DNA of 36,710 nt from contig NZ_JASISO010000062.1 of the NCBI RefSeq assembly GCF_030063135.1, forward strand, positions 1-36,710, written 5' to 3'. A program made the position numbers and the translations under genes. The notes below the pieces were generated by a model, which had not been told where the DNA came from, did not search any database, and saw nothing but the letters and a program-made list of their open reading frames with translations. The stretch comes from Streptomyces sp. G-G2 (GTDB taxonomy: Bacteria > Actinomycetota > Actinomycetes > Streptomycetales > Streptomycetaceae). Positions 13,876 to 21,877 of the stretch are shown piece after piece; within the stretch, counting starts at the first letter, position 1, and every line of letters begins with the position of its first letter.

Positions 13876-15315
13876 GTGACCCGGATCGTGATCATCGGCG
13901 GTGGCCCCGGCGGCTATGAGGCGGCCCTGGTAGGCGCCCAGCTCGGCGCGGAGGTGACCGTCGTCGACTGCGACGGTCTCGGCGGAGCGTCGGTCCTGAC
14001 CGACTGCGTGCCCTCCAAGACTCTGATCGCCACGGCCGAGGTCATGACGACCTTCGACTCGTCGTACGAGGAACTCGGCATCGTCGTCGCCGACGACACC
14101 CCGCCGCTGGAGCAGGCGGCCCGGGTGGTCGGCGTGGACCTGGGCAAGGTCAACCGCCGCGTCAAGCGGCTCGCGCTGGCCCAGTCGCACGACATCACCG
14201 CCTCCGTCACCCGGGCCGGTGCCCGCGTGCTGCGCGGCCGCGGCAAGCTCGGCGGCCCCCAGGGCATCGACGGCACCCGTGACGTCATCGTGACGGCGGC
14301 GGACGGCACCGAGACGATCCTGACCGCCGACGCCGTCCTGATCGCGACCGGCGGCCACCCCCGGGAGATCCCGGACGCGATGCCCGACGGCGAGCGGATC
14401 CTGAACTGGACCCAGGTCTACGACCTGGAGGAGCTGCCCGAGGAACTCATCGTGGTCGGCTCCGGTGTGACCGGCGCCGAGTTCGCCGGTGCCTACCAGG
14501 CCCTCGGCTCCCGGGTCACCCTGGTCTCCTCCCGCGACCGCGTGCTGCCGGGCGAGGACCCGGACGCCGCCGCCGTCCTGGAGGACGTGTTCCGCCGCCG
14601 CGGCATGAACGTGATCGGCCGCTCCCGCGCCGAGTCCGCCAAGCGCCTCGGCGACCGCGTGGAGGTCACCCTCTCCGACGGCCGGGTCATCTCCGGCACT
14701 CACTGCCTGATGGCGGTCGGCGCGGTCCCCAACACCTCGGGGATGAACCTGGAGGAGTCCGGGGTCCGCCTCACCGACTCCGGGCACATCTGGACCGACA
14801 AGGTCTCACGGACCTCCTCCCCGGGCGTGTACGCCGCCGGTGACGTCACGGGCATCTTCGCCCTGGCCTCGGTCGCCGCCATGCAGGGCCGCATCGCGAT
14901 GTACCACTTCCTCGGCGACGCGGTGACCCCGCTGAACCTCAAGACGGTGTCCTCGAACGTCTTCACCGACCCCGAGATCGCCACCGTCGGCTACACCCAG
15001 GCCGACGTGGACTCCGGCAAGATCGACGCCCGCTGCGTGAAGCTGCCGCTGCTGCGCAACCCGCGCGCCAAGATGCAGGGCATCCGGGACGGCTTCGTGA
15101 AGCTCTTCTGCCGTCCGGGCACCGGGATCGTCGTCGGCGGCGTGGTCGTGGCCCCGCGCGCGAGCGAGCTGATCCACCCCATCTCGATCGCCGTCGACAA
15201 CAATCTGACGGTCGAGCAGATCGCAAAAGCGTTCACCGTGTACCCCTCGCTGTCGGGGTCGATCGCCGAGGTGGCCCGCCAGCTGCACACCCGCAAGGCG
15301 GCCGGGGAAGCGTAA
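13876..15315 (+). CDS. lpdA: LpdA-type NAD(P)H-quinone reductase (flavoprotein disulfide reductase family)
   Basis: A 479-residue FAD protein with the pyridine nucleotide-disulfide reductase fold: FAD-binding GGGPGGYEAALVGAQLGA, NAD-binding VVGSGVTGAEFAGAYQALG, and the second FAD motif YAAGDVTGIFAL. The redox-active CxxxxC is incomplete: GGASVLTDCVPSK has Ser39 in place of the first Cys and keeps Cys44. This is the pattern of mycobacterial LpdA (Rv3303c), which is a quinone reductase and not a dihydrolipoamide dehydrogenase. The C-terminal dimerisation domain ends in HPISIAVDNN and FTVYPSLSGSI. It likely passes electrons from NAD(P)H to quinones in the cytoplasm. The start is GTG. The DeoR-family gene follows 144 bp downstream with its own promoter. 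Confidence 0.9.
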   Translation: MTRIVIIGGGPGGYEAALVGAQLGAEVTVVDCDGLGGASVLTDCVPSKTLIATAEVMTTFDSSYEELGIVVADDTPPLEQAARVVGVDLGKVNRRVKRLALAQSHDITASVTRAGARVLRGRGKLGGPQGIDGTRDVIVTAADGTETILTADAVLIATGGHPREIPDAMPDGERILNWTQVYDLEELPEELIVVGSGVTGAEFAGAYQALGSRVTLVSSRDRVLPGEDPDAAAVLEDVFRRRGMNVIGRSRAESAKRLGDRVEVTLSDGRVISGTHCLMAVGAVPNTSGMNLEESGVRLTDSGHIWTDKVSRTSSPGVYAAGDVTGIFALASVAAMQGRIAMYHFLGDAVTPLNLKTVSSNVFTDPEIATVGYTQADVDSGKIDARCVKLPLLRNPRAKMQGIRDGFVKLFCRPGTGIVVGGVVVAPRASELIHPISIAVDNNLTVEQIAKAFTVYPSLSGSIAEVARQLHTRKAAGEA

Positions 15316-15446
15316 TTCCCGTCGGCCCAGAGGCGTTTGCGGATCCCGCCCGTTCCACCGGAAGCGCACATATCACACCCGTGCCCGATCTGTTCTCATC
15401 TTCGGCATATCGGTGTCGGGCCCTGAAAGGAACGGACTGGTTGCGT

Positions 15447-15452
15447 TACTGT
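15447..15452 (+). promoter_or_regulatory. -10 box of the DeoR-family gene (leaderless)
   Basis: TACTGT is followed by 7 nt (CAGTTTC) and then GTG 15460. No ribosome binding site is seen in that gap. Confidence 0.55.
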
Positions 15453-15459
15453 CAGTTTC

Positions 15460-16410
15460 GTGTTCGCTGCAGAACGTCGTCAATTGATCCTCGAAATGGT
15501 GCGAGCCAACGGAGCGGTATCGCTCCGTGAGCTCGCCCGCGTCGTCCAGACCTCCGAAGTGACCGTACGGCGGGACGTGCGGGCACTGGAGGCAGAAGGA
15601 CTCCTCGACCGCCGGCACGGCGGTGCGGTCTTGCCGGGCGGCTTCACGCGGGAGTCCGGCTTTCCGCAAAAGTCCCATCTCGCGACGGCGGAGAAGACCG
15701 CCATTGCCGATGTCGCGGCGAGCCTCGTCGAAGAAGGCGAGGCCATCGTCGTCGGCGCGGGCACCACGACCCAGGAGCTGGCCCGCCGGCTCGCCCGGGT
15801 GCCCGGTCTGACCGTCGTCACCAACTCGCTCCTCGTCGCCCAGGCGCTGGCCCACGCCAACCGGGTCGAGGTCGTGATGACCGGCGGGACCCTGCGCGGG
15901 TCCAACTACGCCCTCGTCGGCAGCGGGGCCGAGCAGTCCCTCCAGGGACTGCGCGTCTCCCGGGCGTTCCTGTCCGGCAGCGGCCTCACCGCCGAACGCG
16001 GGCTGTCCACGTCCAACATGCTCTCCGCGAGCGTGGACCGGGCACTCGTCCAGGCGGCCGCCGAGGTCGTGGTCCTGGCCGACCACACCAAGCTCGGTAC
16101 GGACACCATGTTCCAGACGGTGCCCACGGACGTCATCACCCGACTGGTGACGGACGAGCCCCAGCCGCACGACGACCGTGCCGCCACCGAGCTACAGGCG
16201 CTGGCCGACCAGGGCGTACAGATCACGGTCGCCGGTGGCACCGCCGCCGGCGCCGCCGACGGGATGCAGGGGCGGCGTCCGCGCCGGGACTCCCCGCTCC
16301 CCGTACAACGCCGTGGCGGCCCCACCGCACAGCTGCGCAGCGCCCCCGCGGGGATGCTGGAGCAGCAGGCGGGGGAGCGCGCCAGGGTCGCGGACATGCG
16401 CCGCCGCTAG
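15460..16410 (+). CDS. DeoR/GlpR-family transcriptional regulator
   Basis: A 316-residue repressor-type protein. The N-terminal winged helix (1-57) has RRQLILEMVRANGAVSLREL and the recognition helix TSEVTVRRDVRALEAEGLL, followed by the family's RRHGGAVLPGG. The DeoR C-terminal sugar-phosphate sensor domain follows (about 80-235): TTTQELARRL, VVTNSLLVAQAL, VVMTGGTLRGSNYALVG and VVLADHTKLG. A C-terminal extension of about 65 residues, rich in Arg, Gly and Pro, is beyond the usual family length. The family senses phosphorylated sugars. A link to the deoC/PNP operator is possible but unproven; it could equally control a neighbour such as accA. It starts at GTG with a leaderless-type promoter. Confidence 0.88.
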   Translation: MFAAERRQLILEMVRANGAVSLRELARVVQTSEVTVRRDVRALEAEGLLDRRHGGAVLPGGFTRESGFPQKSHLATAEKTAIADVAASLVEEGEAIVVGAGTTTQELARRLARVPGLTVVTNSLLVAQALAHANRVEVVMTGGTLRGSNYALVGSGAEQSLQGLRVSRAFLSGSGLTAERGLSTSNMLSASVDRALVQAAAEVVVLADHTKLGTDTMFQTVPTDVITRLVTDEPQPHDDRAATELQALADQGVQITVAGGTAAGAADGMQGRRPRRDSPLPVQRRGGPTAQLRSAPAGMLEQQAGERARVADMRRR

Positions 16411-16427
16411 GGCGCGTGAACGCGGAA

Positions 16428-16467
16428 AACGCCGACGGGGCTGGAGTGATCCAGCCCCGTCGGCGTT
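16428..16467. terminator. Bidirectional terminator between the DeoR-family gene and accA
   Basis: A perfect 17-bp stem (left arm AACGCCGACGGGGCTGG, 16428-16444, with 16451-16467) and a 6-nt loop AGTGAT, between two convergent genes. Confidence 0.9.
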
Positions 16468-16489
16468 CTTGGACCTGTGCGGGTGGCCG

Positions 16490-18253
16490 TCAGTCCTTGA
16501 TCTGGCAGATGGTGGCGCCCGCGGTGACGGAGCCGCCGACCTCCGCCGCCAGTCCGACGACGGTGCCGGAGCGGTGGGCGTTGAGGGGCTGTTCCATCTT
16601 CATGGCTTCGAGTACGACGATCAGGTCGCCCTCGTTGACCTGCTGGCCCTCCTCGACGGCGACCTTGACGATGGTTCCCTGCATCGGGGACGCGAGGGTG
16701 TCGCCGGAGGCGGCCGGGCCGGACTTCTTGGCGGCGCGGCGCTTGGGCTTGGCGCCCCCGGCCGCGGCGGTACGGGCCAGGGTCATGCCCAGGCTGGACG
16801 GCAGGGAGACTTCCAGGCGCTTGCCGCCGACCTCGACCACGACGGTCTCGCGGCCGGGCTCGTCCTGCTCCTCGTCCGCGGCCGGGACCACGAAGGCGGG
16901 GATGGTGTTGACGAACTCGGTCTCGATCCAGCGGGTGAAGACCGTGAACGGGGCGCCGTCGGCGGGAGCGAACGCCTTGTCGGCGACGACCGCGCGGTGG
17001 AAGGGGATCGCGGTGGCCATCCCCTCGATCTCGAATTCCGCGAGCGCGCGGGCCGCGCGCTGCAGAGCCTGCTCGCGGGTGGCTCCGGTCACGATGAGCT
17101 TGGCCAGGAGCGAGTCCCAGGCCGGCCCGATCACGCTGCCGGATTCGACGCCGGTGTCCAGGCGGACGCCCGGGCCGGACGGCGGAGCGAACTTGGTGAC
17201 GGTGCCGGGGGCGGGGAGGAAGCCCCGGCCGGGGTCCTCGCCGTTGATGCGGAACTCGAAGGAGTGCCCGCGCAGGACCGGGTCGCCGTAGCCGAGTTCC
17301 TCGCCGTCGGCGATCCGGAACATCTCGCGCACCAGGTCGATGCCGGAGACCTCTTCGGTGACCGGGTGCTCGACCTGGAGACGGGTGTTGACCTCCAGGA
17401 AGGAGATCAGGCCGTCGGCGGAGACCAGGAACTCCACGGTGCCCGCGCCGACGTAGCCGGCCTCCTTGAGGATGGCCTTGGAGGCGGCGTACAGCTCGGC
17501 GTTCTGGGCGTCGCTCAGGAACGGGGCGGGGGCTTCCTCGACCAGTTTCTGGTGGCGGCGCTGCAGGGAGCAGTCGCGGGTGGAGACGACGACCACGTTG
17601 CCGTGGGTGTCGGCCAGGCACTGGGTCTCGACGTGGCGGGGCTTGTCGAGGTAGCGCTCGACGAAGCACTCGCCGCGGCCGAAGGCCGCGACGGCCTCGC
17701 GGACGGCCGAGTCGTAGAGCTCCGGGATCTCCTCGAGGTCGCGGGCGACCTTGAGGCCGCGGCCGCCGCCGCCGAAGGCGGCCTTGATCGCGACGGGGAG
17801 TCCGTGCTCCTTGGCGAAGGCGACGACTTCGTCGGCTCCGGAGACGGGGTCGGGGGTGCCCGCGACGAGGGGGGCCCCGGCGCGCTGGGCGATGTGACGG
17901 GCGGCGACCTTGTCGCCGAGGTCACGGATGGCCTGCGGGGGCGGGCCGATCCAGGTCAGTCCCGCGTCGATGACGGCCTGGGCGAACTCCGCGTTCTCCG
18001 ACAGGAAGCCGTATCCGGGATGGATGGCGTCGGCGCCGGAATCGGCTGCCGCCTGAAGGACCTTCGCGATGTCCAGATAGCTGGTGGCCGGGGTGTCACC
18101 GCCCAGCGCGAAAGCTTCGTCGGCCGCGCGGACGTGCAGGGCGTCCCGGTCCGGATCGGCGTACACGGAAACGCTCGCGATCCCGGCATCCCGGCAGGCC
18201 CGGGCAACGCGGACAGCGATTTCGCCACGGTTGGCGATGAGCACCTTGCGCAC
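16490..18253 (-). CDS. accA2: Acyl-CoA carboxylase alpha chain (biotin carboxylase plus biotin carrier)
   Basis: A 587-residue two-domain protein. The N-terminal biotin carboxylase (about 1-450) starts MRKVLIANRGEIAVRVARAC and has the ATP-grasp loop AAFGGGGRGLKV, ECFVERYLDKPRHVE, FLEVNTRLQVEHPVTEEVSG and the ATP-grasp tail. After an Ala/Lys-rich linker (RAAKKSGPAAS) comes the C-terminal biotinyl domain with the acceptor Lys552 in VLEAMKMEQPL. It carboxylates biotin for the PccB carboxyltransferase, giving malonyl- or methylmalonyl-CoA for fatty acid and polyketide supply. The GTG at 18253 has AAGGAGG upstream; an upstream frame to 18373 lacks one. Close to S. coelicolor AccA2 (SCO4921 from memory). 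The biotin ligase BirA is encoded 3.6 kb away. Confidence 0.95.
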   Translation of the reverse strand: MRKVLIANRGEIAVRVARACRDAGIASVSVYADPDRDALHVRAADEAFALGGDTPATSYLDIAKVLQAAADSGADAIHPGYGFLSENAEFAQAVIDAGLTWIGPPPQAIRDLGDKVAARHIAQRAGAPLVAGTPDPVSGADEVVAFAKEHGLPVAIKAAFGGGGRGLKVARDLEEIPELYDSAVREAVAAFGRGECFVERYLDKPRHVETQCLADTHGNVVVVSTRDCSLQRRHQKLVEEAPAPFLSDAQNAELYAASKAILKEAGYVGAGTVEFLVSADGLISFLEVNTRLQVEHPVTEEVSGIDLVREMFRIADGEELGYGDPVLRGHSFEFRINGEDPGRGFLPAPGTVTKFAPPSGPGVRLDTGVESGSVIGPAWDSLLAKLIVTGATREQALQRAARALAEFEIEGMATAIPFHRAVVADKAFAPADGAPFTVFTRWIETEFVNTIPAFVVPAADEEQDEPGRETVVVEVGGKRLEVSLPSSLGMTLARTAAAGGAKPKRRAAKKSGPAASGDTLASPMQGTIVKVAVEEGQQVNEGDLIVVLEAMKMEQPLNAHRSGTVVGLAAEVGGSVTAGATICQIKD

Positions 18254-18611
18254 GATGGCTCCCTCCTTGAAACAAGCTGAGTTTAGGGACAGCCGACACG
18301 GCCTTTCGACCCGTCCCCAGAGGTGAGCTTGCCCACACGGAGCGTTATTCGAGGATCCCTCGAGTGTCGACACCCCTTGTGGCGCCCCAGGTCAGCGGGA
18401 TCCCCGACTGCACCCTAGCCGTGCCGTGTGTCCAAGGTCTCTGCGTTTGGGGTCAGCGGGTCCCCGGGTTTCTTTGTGGACTCCCTACCAACGGGTCCGG
18501 CTTTCTTTGCCCGTAACGAAGCCGCTCCGACCCCTTGTCCGGAGGTTTACCCGTTAGTAGCCTCCGGGGGTCGAACGCTTTTGTGGCCGCATACGGATCG
18601 GTGGGGGCGCC
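18254..18611. other. Divergent promoter region between accA and a membrane-protein gene
   Basis: These 358 bp hold no credible gene. Visible features are an imperfect direct repeat (GTCAGCGGGATCCCCG near 18391 and GTCAGCGGGTCCCCG near 18452), a short palindrome CGAGG-ATC-CCTCG (18350-18362), and TAC-N6-GTA inside TTTACCCGTTAGTAG (18546-18560), flanked by GGAGG and CCTCC arms. The last looks like an operator of the TetR type upstream of the membrane-protein gene. Confidence 0.4.
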
Positions 18612-19049
18612 GTGCTGCGCAGACTCGTGGCCTCGGTCGCCGCGATCGTGCTCGTCGTGGAAGCGGCGGTGCTGGTGCTCGTCCACATCGTGCTGGGCGC
18701 GACCACGCACAACCAGGCCATGTCCATCGCGGGCATGGACCCGGACGTCATGTCCACGGCCACCTACGTCATGGGCGCGGGCCTCGGGGCGTTCCTGCTG
18801 CTCGGCGCCGTGTTCCTGGCCCTGACCGCGGTCCGCGACCGGGCCCCGGGCCGGTTCGGCCGCATCCTGCTGGTCGTCACCGCGCTCGCCCACGTCCTGC
18901 TCGGCGCGCTCGCGGCGGCGCTGGTCGGCTGGGCCGCCTTCGCCGCCACGATGCTGGTCTTCTGCCTCCTCGTACTGACCTTGACGCTCTACGCGAAGGC
19001 CGTCGCCGGGAGCGCCGGAGAGATGAAGATCACGTCCACAAGTCCGTGA
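18612..19049 (+). CDS. Small integral membrane protein, four predicted helices
   Basis: A 145-residue protein of unknown function. Four hydrophobic segments are visible: residues 5-28 (VASVAAIVLVVEAAVLVLVH), 52-75 (MGAGLGAFLLLGAVFLALTA), 84-107 (ILLVVTALAHVLLGALAAAL) and 108-130 (FAATMLVFCLLVLTLTLYA). An external loop with THNQAMSIAGMDPD lies between the first two, and the tail is short. The start is GTG with GGTGGGGG upstream. Its last 20 bases overlap the 3' end of the convergent maf gene. Conserved position next to acyl-CoA carboxylase genes in Streptomyces is recalled, but no role is known. Confidence 0.8.
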   Translation: MLRRLVASVAAIVLVVEAAVLVLVHIVLGATTHNQAMSIAGMDPDVMSTATYVMGAGLGAFLLLGAVFLALTAVRDRAPGRFGRILLVVTALAHVLLGALAAALVGWAAFAATMLVFCLLVLTLTLYAKAVAGSAGEMKITSTSP

Positions 19050-19653
19050 TGGACACGCCCAGTTCGCCCAGCAGCGAGCGCAGCAGCGGCAGCGACAGCC
19101 CGATCACGTTCCCCGGATCCCCGTCGATCCCGTCGATGAAGGGCGCCGAACGCCCGTCCAGGGTGAACGCCCCGGCCACGTGGAGCGGTTCACCGCTCGC
19201 GACGTAGGCCGCGACCTCCGCGTCCGTCGGCTCCCCGAACCGGACGGTGGTGGACGCCGTGGCCGACACCTGGCGGCCGCTCCCGGTGTCGATCACGCAG
19301 TGCCCGGTGCGCAGTACGCCCGCCCGCCCGCGCATCGACTTCCAGCGGGCCGTGGCCTCCTCGGCGTCCGCGGGCTTGCCCAGCGCCTCACCATCCAGCT
19401 CCAGGACGGAGTCGCAGCCGACCACCAGGGCCCCCGCGGCCTCGGGCAGGGCCGCCACCACGGCGGCCTTCGCCTCGGCCAGTACGAGCGCCAGCTCGGC
19501 CGGGGAGTCGGCGGTCAGGGCGTCCTCGTCCACCCCGCTGACGATGACGTGCGGGGCGAGGCCCGCCTGCCGCAGCAGGTTCAGCCGGGCGGGCGAGGCG
19601 GAGGCGAGGACGAGGGCGCGCGGCTGCGCGGGCGTGGCGGTCATGGGGGCCAT
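19030..19653 (-). CDS. maf: Maf-family nucleotide pyrophosphatase
   Basis: A 207-residue Maf/YhdE-type protein that hydrolyses nucleoside triphosphates, often modified or pyrimidine nucleotides, to the monophosphate. Family motifs: LVLASASPARLNLLRQAGL at the N-terminus, VDEDAL, AEAKAAVV, VVGCDSVLELDGEALGKP with the catalytic Asp, and GRAGVLRTGHCV. Near the C-terminus, IDGIDGDPGNVIGLSLPLL is the conserved base-recognition region. The start is either ATG 19653 (MAPMTATP) or ATG 19644; neither has a clear Shine-Dalgarno. It lies 60 bp after mmpB on the same strand and ends inside the convergent membrane-protein gene. Confidence 0.9.
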   Translation of the reverse strand: MAPMTATPAQPRALVLASASPARLNLLRQAGLAPHVIVSGVDEDALTADSPAELALVLAEAKAAVVAALPEAAGALVVGCDSVLELDGEALGKPADAEEATARWKSMRGRAGVLRTGHCVIDTGSGRQVSATASTTVRFGEPTDAEVAAYVASGEPLHVAGAFTLDGRSAPFIDGIDGDPGNVIGLSLPLLRSLLGELGVSITDLWT

Positions 19654-19713
19654 CGTAGGAGGCCCCGGGCCCCCGCCGGGCCCGCCCGCGGGCCGCCCCC
19701 ACCGCCGGGCTCC

Positions 19714-19851
19714 TCAGCGCAGACCGCGCACCCCGAGGACGTAGACCACCACCACCATGGCCAGCGCCAGGACCACACTCATCCGGCGCAGCATCGACTG
19801 CGCTTCCCGCATGTCCTTCGGCGGCTCGTTCTTCGGATCGGACCAGAGCAT
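19714..19851 (-). CDS. mmpB: Morphogenic membrane protein MmpB (45 residues)
   Basis: A small ORF with ATG at 19851 and TGA at 19714-19716. The protein starts MLWSDPKNEPPKDMREAQSM, has a basic stretch LRRMS and then one transmembrane helix (VVLALAMVVVVYVLGVRG), ending GLR. GGAGCAGGA lies upstream. The charged N-terminus and single helix, and the position between accE and maf, match the small Streptomyces protein annotated MmpB. The biochemical role is unknown to me. A large palindrome separates it from accE upstream. Confidence 0.8.
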   Translation of the reverse strand: MLWSDPKNEPPKDMREAQSMLRRMSVVLALAMVVVVYVLGVRGLR

Positions 19852-19876
19852 TCCACGATCCTGCTCCGGGGACGCC

Positions 19877-19910
19877 GGTGGCGCCTGAGTACGGGTACTC
19901 AGGCGCCACC
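19877..19910. terminator. Perfect 34-bp inverted repeat between accE and mmpB
   Basis: Arms of 16 bp (GGTGGCGCCTGAGTAC, 19877-19892, and 19895-19910) are separated by GG. It follows accE and precedes mmpB on the minus strand. It could end the pccB-accE transcript; the core TGAGTAC-GG-GTACTCA could also be an operator of the mmpB promoter. Confidence 0.65.
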
Positions 19911-19941
19911 GTCCGTTCGCGTCATCTTCGGCCGCACGGCC

Positions 19942-20151
19942 TCACGAGGGCCAGTACGTACGCCCCCAGGCCCGCGGCCCCGGCTGCGGCAGCCGCTGCC
20001 GGGCCACCCGCGACGGCGCGGCCCACTCGTCCTCGACCCGGGGCGCGTCCGACGGCGCGGACGCCAGCGCCGCCGCACGCGCCTGGACCACCGCCAGTGC
20101 GGCGGCCAGCTCCTCGGGGGTCGGATTGCCCTTGACGACCTTGATCACCAC
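19942..20151 (-). CDS. accE: Acyl-CoA carboxylase epsilon subunit
   Basis: A 69-residue small subunit typical of actinobacterial acyl-CoA carboxylases. It opens with IKVVKGNPTPEELAAALAVV, the conserved part that binds the carboxyltransferase, then has an Ala/Ser/Pro linker and a tail with DEWAAPSR and GRTYWPS. It boosts activity of the AccA-PccB complex. The GTG at 20151 has AGGAGG 5 nt upstream, and the TAG stop of pccB forms part of that Shine-Dalgarno (TAGGAGG), so translation is coupled. A second GTG follows at once at 20148. Confidence 0.9.
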   Translation of the reverse strand: MVIKVVKGNPTPEELAAALAVVQARAAALASAPSDAPRVEDEWAAPSRVARQRLPQPGPRAWGRTYWPS

Positions 20152-20160
20152 AGGAACCTC

Positions 20161-21747
20161 CTACAGGGGAATGTTGCCGTGCTTCTTCGGCGGGAGCGAC
20201 TCGCGCTTGCTGCGCAGCTGGCGCAGCCCCTTCACGATGTGCCCCCGGGTCTCCGACGGCATGGTCACCGCGTCGATGTAACCCCGTTCGGCGGCCGTGT
20301 ACGGGTTGAGGAGCGCGTCCTCGTAGTCGGCGATCAGCTCGGCCCGGGTGGCCTCCTGGTCCTCCGCGGCGGCGATCGTCCGGCGGTGCAGGATGTTCAC
20401 CGCGCCCTGCGCGCCCATGACCGCGATCTGCGCGGTCGGCCAGGCGAAGTTCAGGTCCGCGCCGAGGTGCTTGGAGCCCATGACGTCGTAGGCGCCGCCG
20501 AAGGCCTTGCGGGTGATCACGGTGATGAGGGGGACGGTCGCCTCGGCGTACGCGTAGATCAGCTTCGCGCCGCGCCGGATGATCCCGTTGTACTCCTGGT
20601 CCGTGCCCGGAAGGAAGCCCGGTACGTCGACGAAGGTCAGCACCGGCACGTTGAAGGCGTCGCAGGTCCGCACGAAGCGGGCGGCCTTCTCGCTGGCGTT
20701 GATGTCGAGGCAGCCAGCGAACTGCATCGGCTGGTTCGCCACGATGCCCACCGGGTGCCCCTCGACCCGGCCGAAGCCGGTGAGGATGTTCGGCGCGAAC
20801 AGCGACTGGGTCTCCAGGAACTCCCCGTCGTCCAGAACGTGCTCGAGCACGGTGTGCATGTCGTACGGCTGGTTGGCGCTGTCCGGGATCAGCGTGTCCA
20901 GCTCGCGGTCCAGGTCCGAGACCTCGGTGTCCGCGTCCTCGGGGAAGGCGGGCGGCTCGGAGAGGTTGTTCGAGGGGAGGTGGGCGAGCAGCGACTTGAC
21001 GTACTCGATCGCGTCCTTCTCGTCCCCGGCCATGTGGTGGGCCACGCCCGAGACGCTGTTGTGCGTCCGGGCGCCGCCCAGCTCCTCGAAGCCCACGTCC
21101 TCGCCGGTGACCGTCTTGATGACGTCCGGGCCCGTGATGAACATGTGCGAGGTCTGGTCGACCATCACCGTGAAGTCGGTGATCGCGGGGGAGTACACGG
21201 CGCCGCCCGCGCAGGGCCCGACGACCAGGCTGATCTGCGGGATCACCCCGGAGGCGTGCACGTTGCGGCGGAAGATCTCGCCGTACATGCCGAGCGCGTT
21301 CACGCCCTCCTGGATGCGGGCGCCGCCGGAGTCGTTGATGCCGATGACCGGGCAGCCGTTCTTCAGCGCGAAGTCCATCACCTTGATGATCTTCTGCCCG
21401 TAGACCTCGCCGAGGGCCCCGCCGAAGACGGTGAAGTCCTGCGAGAACACGGCGACCGGCCGGCCGTCGACGGTGCCGTAGCCGGTCACCACGCCGTCGC
21501 CGTAGGGCTTGGTCTGCTCCAGACCGAAGTTCGTCGACCGGTGCCGGGCGAAACCGTCCAGCTCGACGAACGAGCCCTCGTCCAGCAGCAGCTCCACCCG
21601 CTCACGAGCCGTCAGCTTGCCCTTGGCGTGCTGCTTCTCCACAGCGCGCGCGGACCCGGCGTGGGTCGCCTCGTCGATCCTGCGCTGCAAATCAGCGAGC
21701 TTGCCCGCCGTGGTGTGGATGTCGATCGGCTCTGAGGGTTGAGACAT
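20161..21747 (-). CDS. pccB: Acyl-CoA carboxylase beta chain (carboxyltransferase), propionyl/acetyl-CoA type
   Basis: A 528-residue carboxyltransferase with two crotonase-like halves. The N-terminal half has KLTARERVELLLDEGSFVEL, VFSQDFTVFGGALGE, INDSGGARIQEG and VVGPCAGGAVYSPA. The C-terminal half has LTFVDVPGFLPGTDQE, IRRGAKLIYAYAEATVPL, ITRKAFGGAYDVMGSK and the end LPPKKHGNIPL. It moves the carboxyl group from biotin on AccA to propionyl-CoA or acetyl-CoA. The ATG at 21747 (MSQPSEPID) has AGGGAG upstream; a TTG at 21774 is less likely. Close to S. coelicolor PccB (SCO4926 from memory). It is followed by accE and is divergent from birA. Confidence 0.95.
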   Translation of the reverse strand: MSQPSEPIDIHTTAGKLADLQRRIDEATHAGSARAVEKQHAKGKLTARERVELLLDEGSFVELDGFARHRSTNFGLEQTKPYGDGVVTGYGTVDGRPVAVFSQDFTVFGGALGEVYGQKIIKVMDFALKNGCPVIGINDSGGARIQEGVNALGMYGEIFRRNVHASGVIPQISLVVGPCAGGAVYSPAITDFTVMVDQTSHMFITGPDVIKTVTGEDVGFEELGGARTHNSVSGVAHHMAGDEKDAIEYVKSLLAHLPSNNLSEPPAFPEDADTEVSDLDRELDTLIPDSANQPYDMHTVLEHVLDDGEFLETQSLFAPNILTGFGRVEGHPVGIVANQPMQFAGCLDINASEKAARFVRTCDAFNVPVLTFVDVPGFLPGTDQEYNGIIRRGAKLIYAYAEATVPLITVITRKAFGGAYDVMGSKHLGADLNFAWPTAQIAVMGAQGAVNILHRRTIAAAEDQEATRAELIADYEDALLNPYTAAERGYIDAVTMPSETRGHIVKGLRQLRSKRESLPPKKHGNIPL

Positions 21748-21782
21748 CGGGGTCGCGGCTCCCTGGGAGGTCAACTGCCGTG

Positions 21783-21796
21783 GTCAATTGATTGAC
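21783..21796. promoter_or_regulatory. Inverted repeat GTCAAT-TG-ATTGAC between pccB and birA
   Basis: Six-bp arms with a 2-bp spacer stand out as AT-rich in a GC-rich region. A further GTCAA lies at 21770. It sits in the divergent promoter region of a carboxylase gene and the gene for the ligase that biotinylates the carboxylase, so it is a plausible operator. Confidence 0.45.
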
Positions 21797-21864
21797 TGCT
21801 GCTGGCTACTGGTGCGTAGCGTATCGGCGGGCATGGCGCTCGGCAGTGCGGCGTTTGCCACACC

Positions 21865-21870
21865 TACTGT
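21865..21870 (+). promoter_or_regulatory. -10 box of birA (leaderless)
   Basis: TACTGT is followed by 7 nt (GGGTTGC) and then ATG 21878. There is no Shine-Dalgarno before this ATG. Confidence 0.55.
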
Positions 21871-21877
21871 GGGTTGC

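Noticed and set aside
13876..15315. Dihydrolipoamide dehydrogenase of a 2-oxoacid complex
   Set aside because: The redox CxxxxC is incomplete and no E1/E2 genes are nearby; the LpdA quinone reductase type fits better.
16178..18280. 700-codon open frame antisense to accA
   Set aside because: Composition is Gly/Arg/Asp-rich without motifs, and the accA frame on the other strand is fully conserved.
18428..19207. Open frame overlapping the four-helix membrane protein
   Set aside because: Arg/Gly-rich, overlaps the membrane-protein gene in another frame and starts without a ribosome binding site.
19180..21735. 851-codon open frame antisense to maf, accE and pccB
   Set aside because: A shadow of third-position GC bias; it crosses several real genes and has no recognisable domain.
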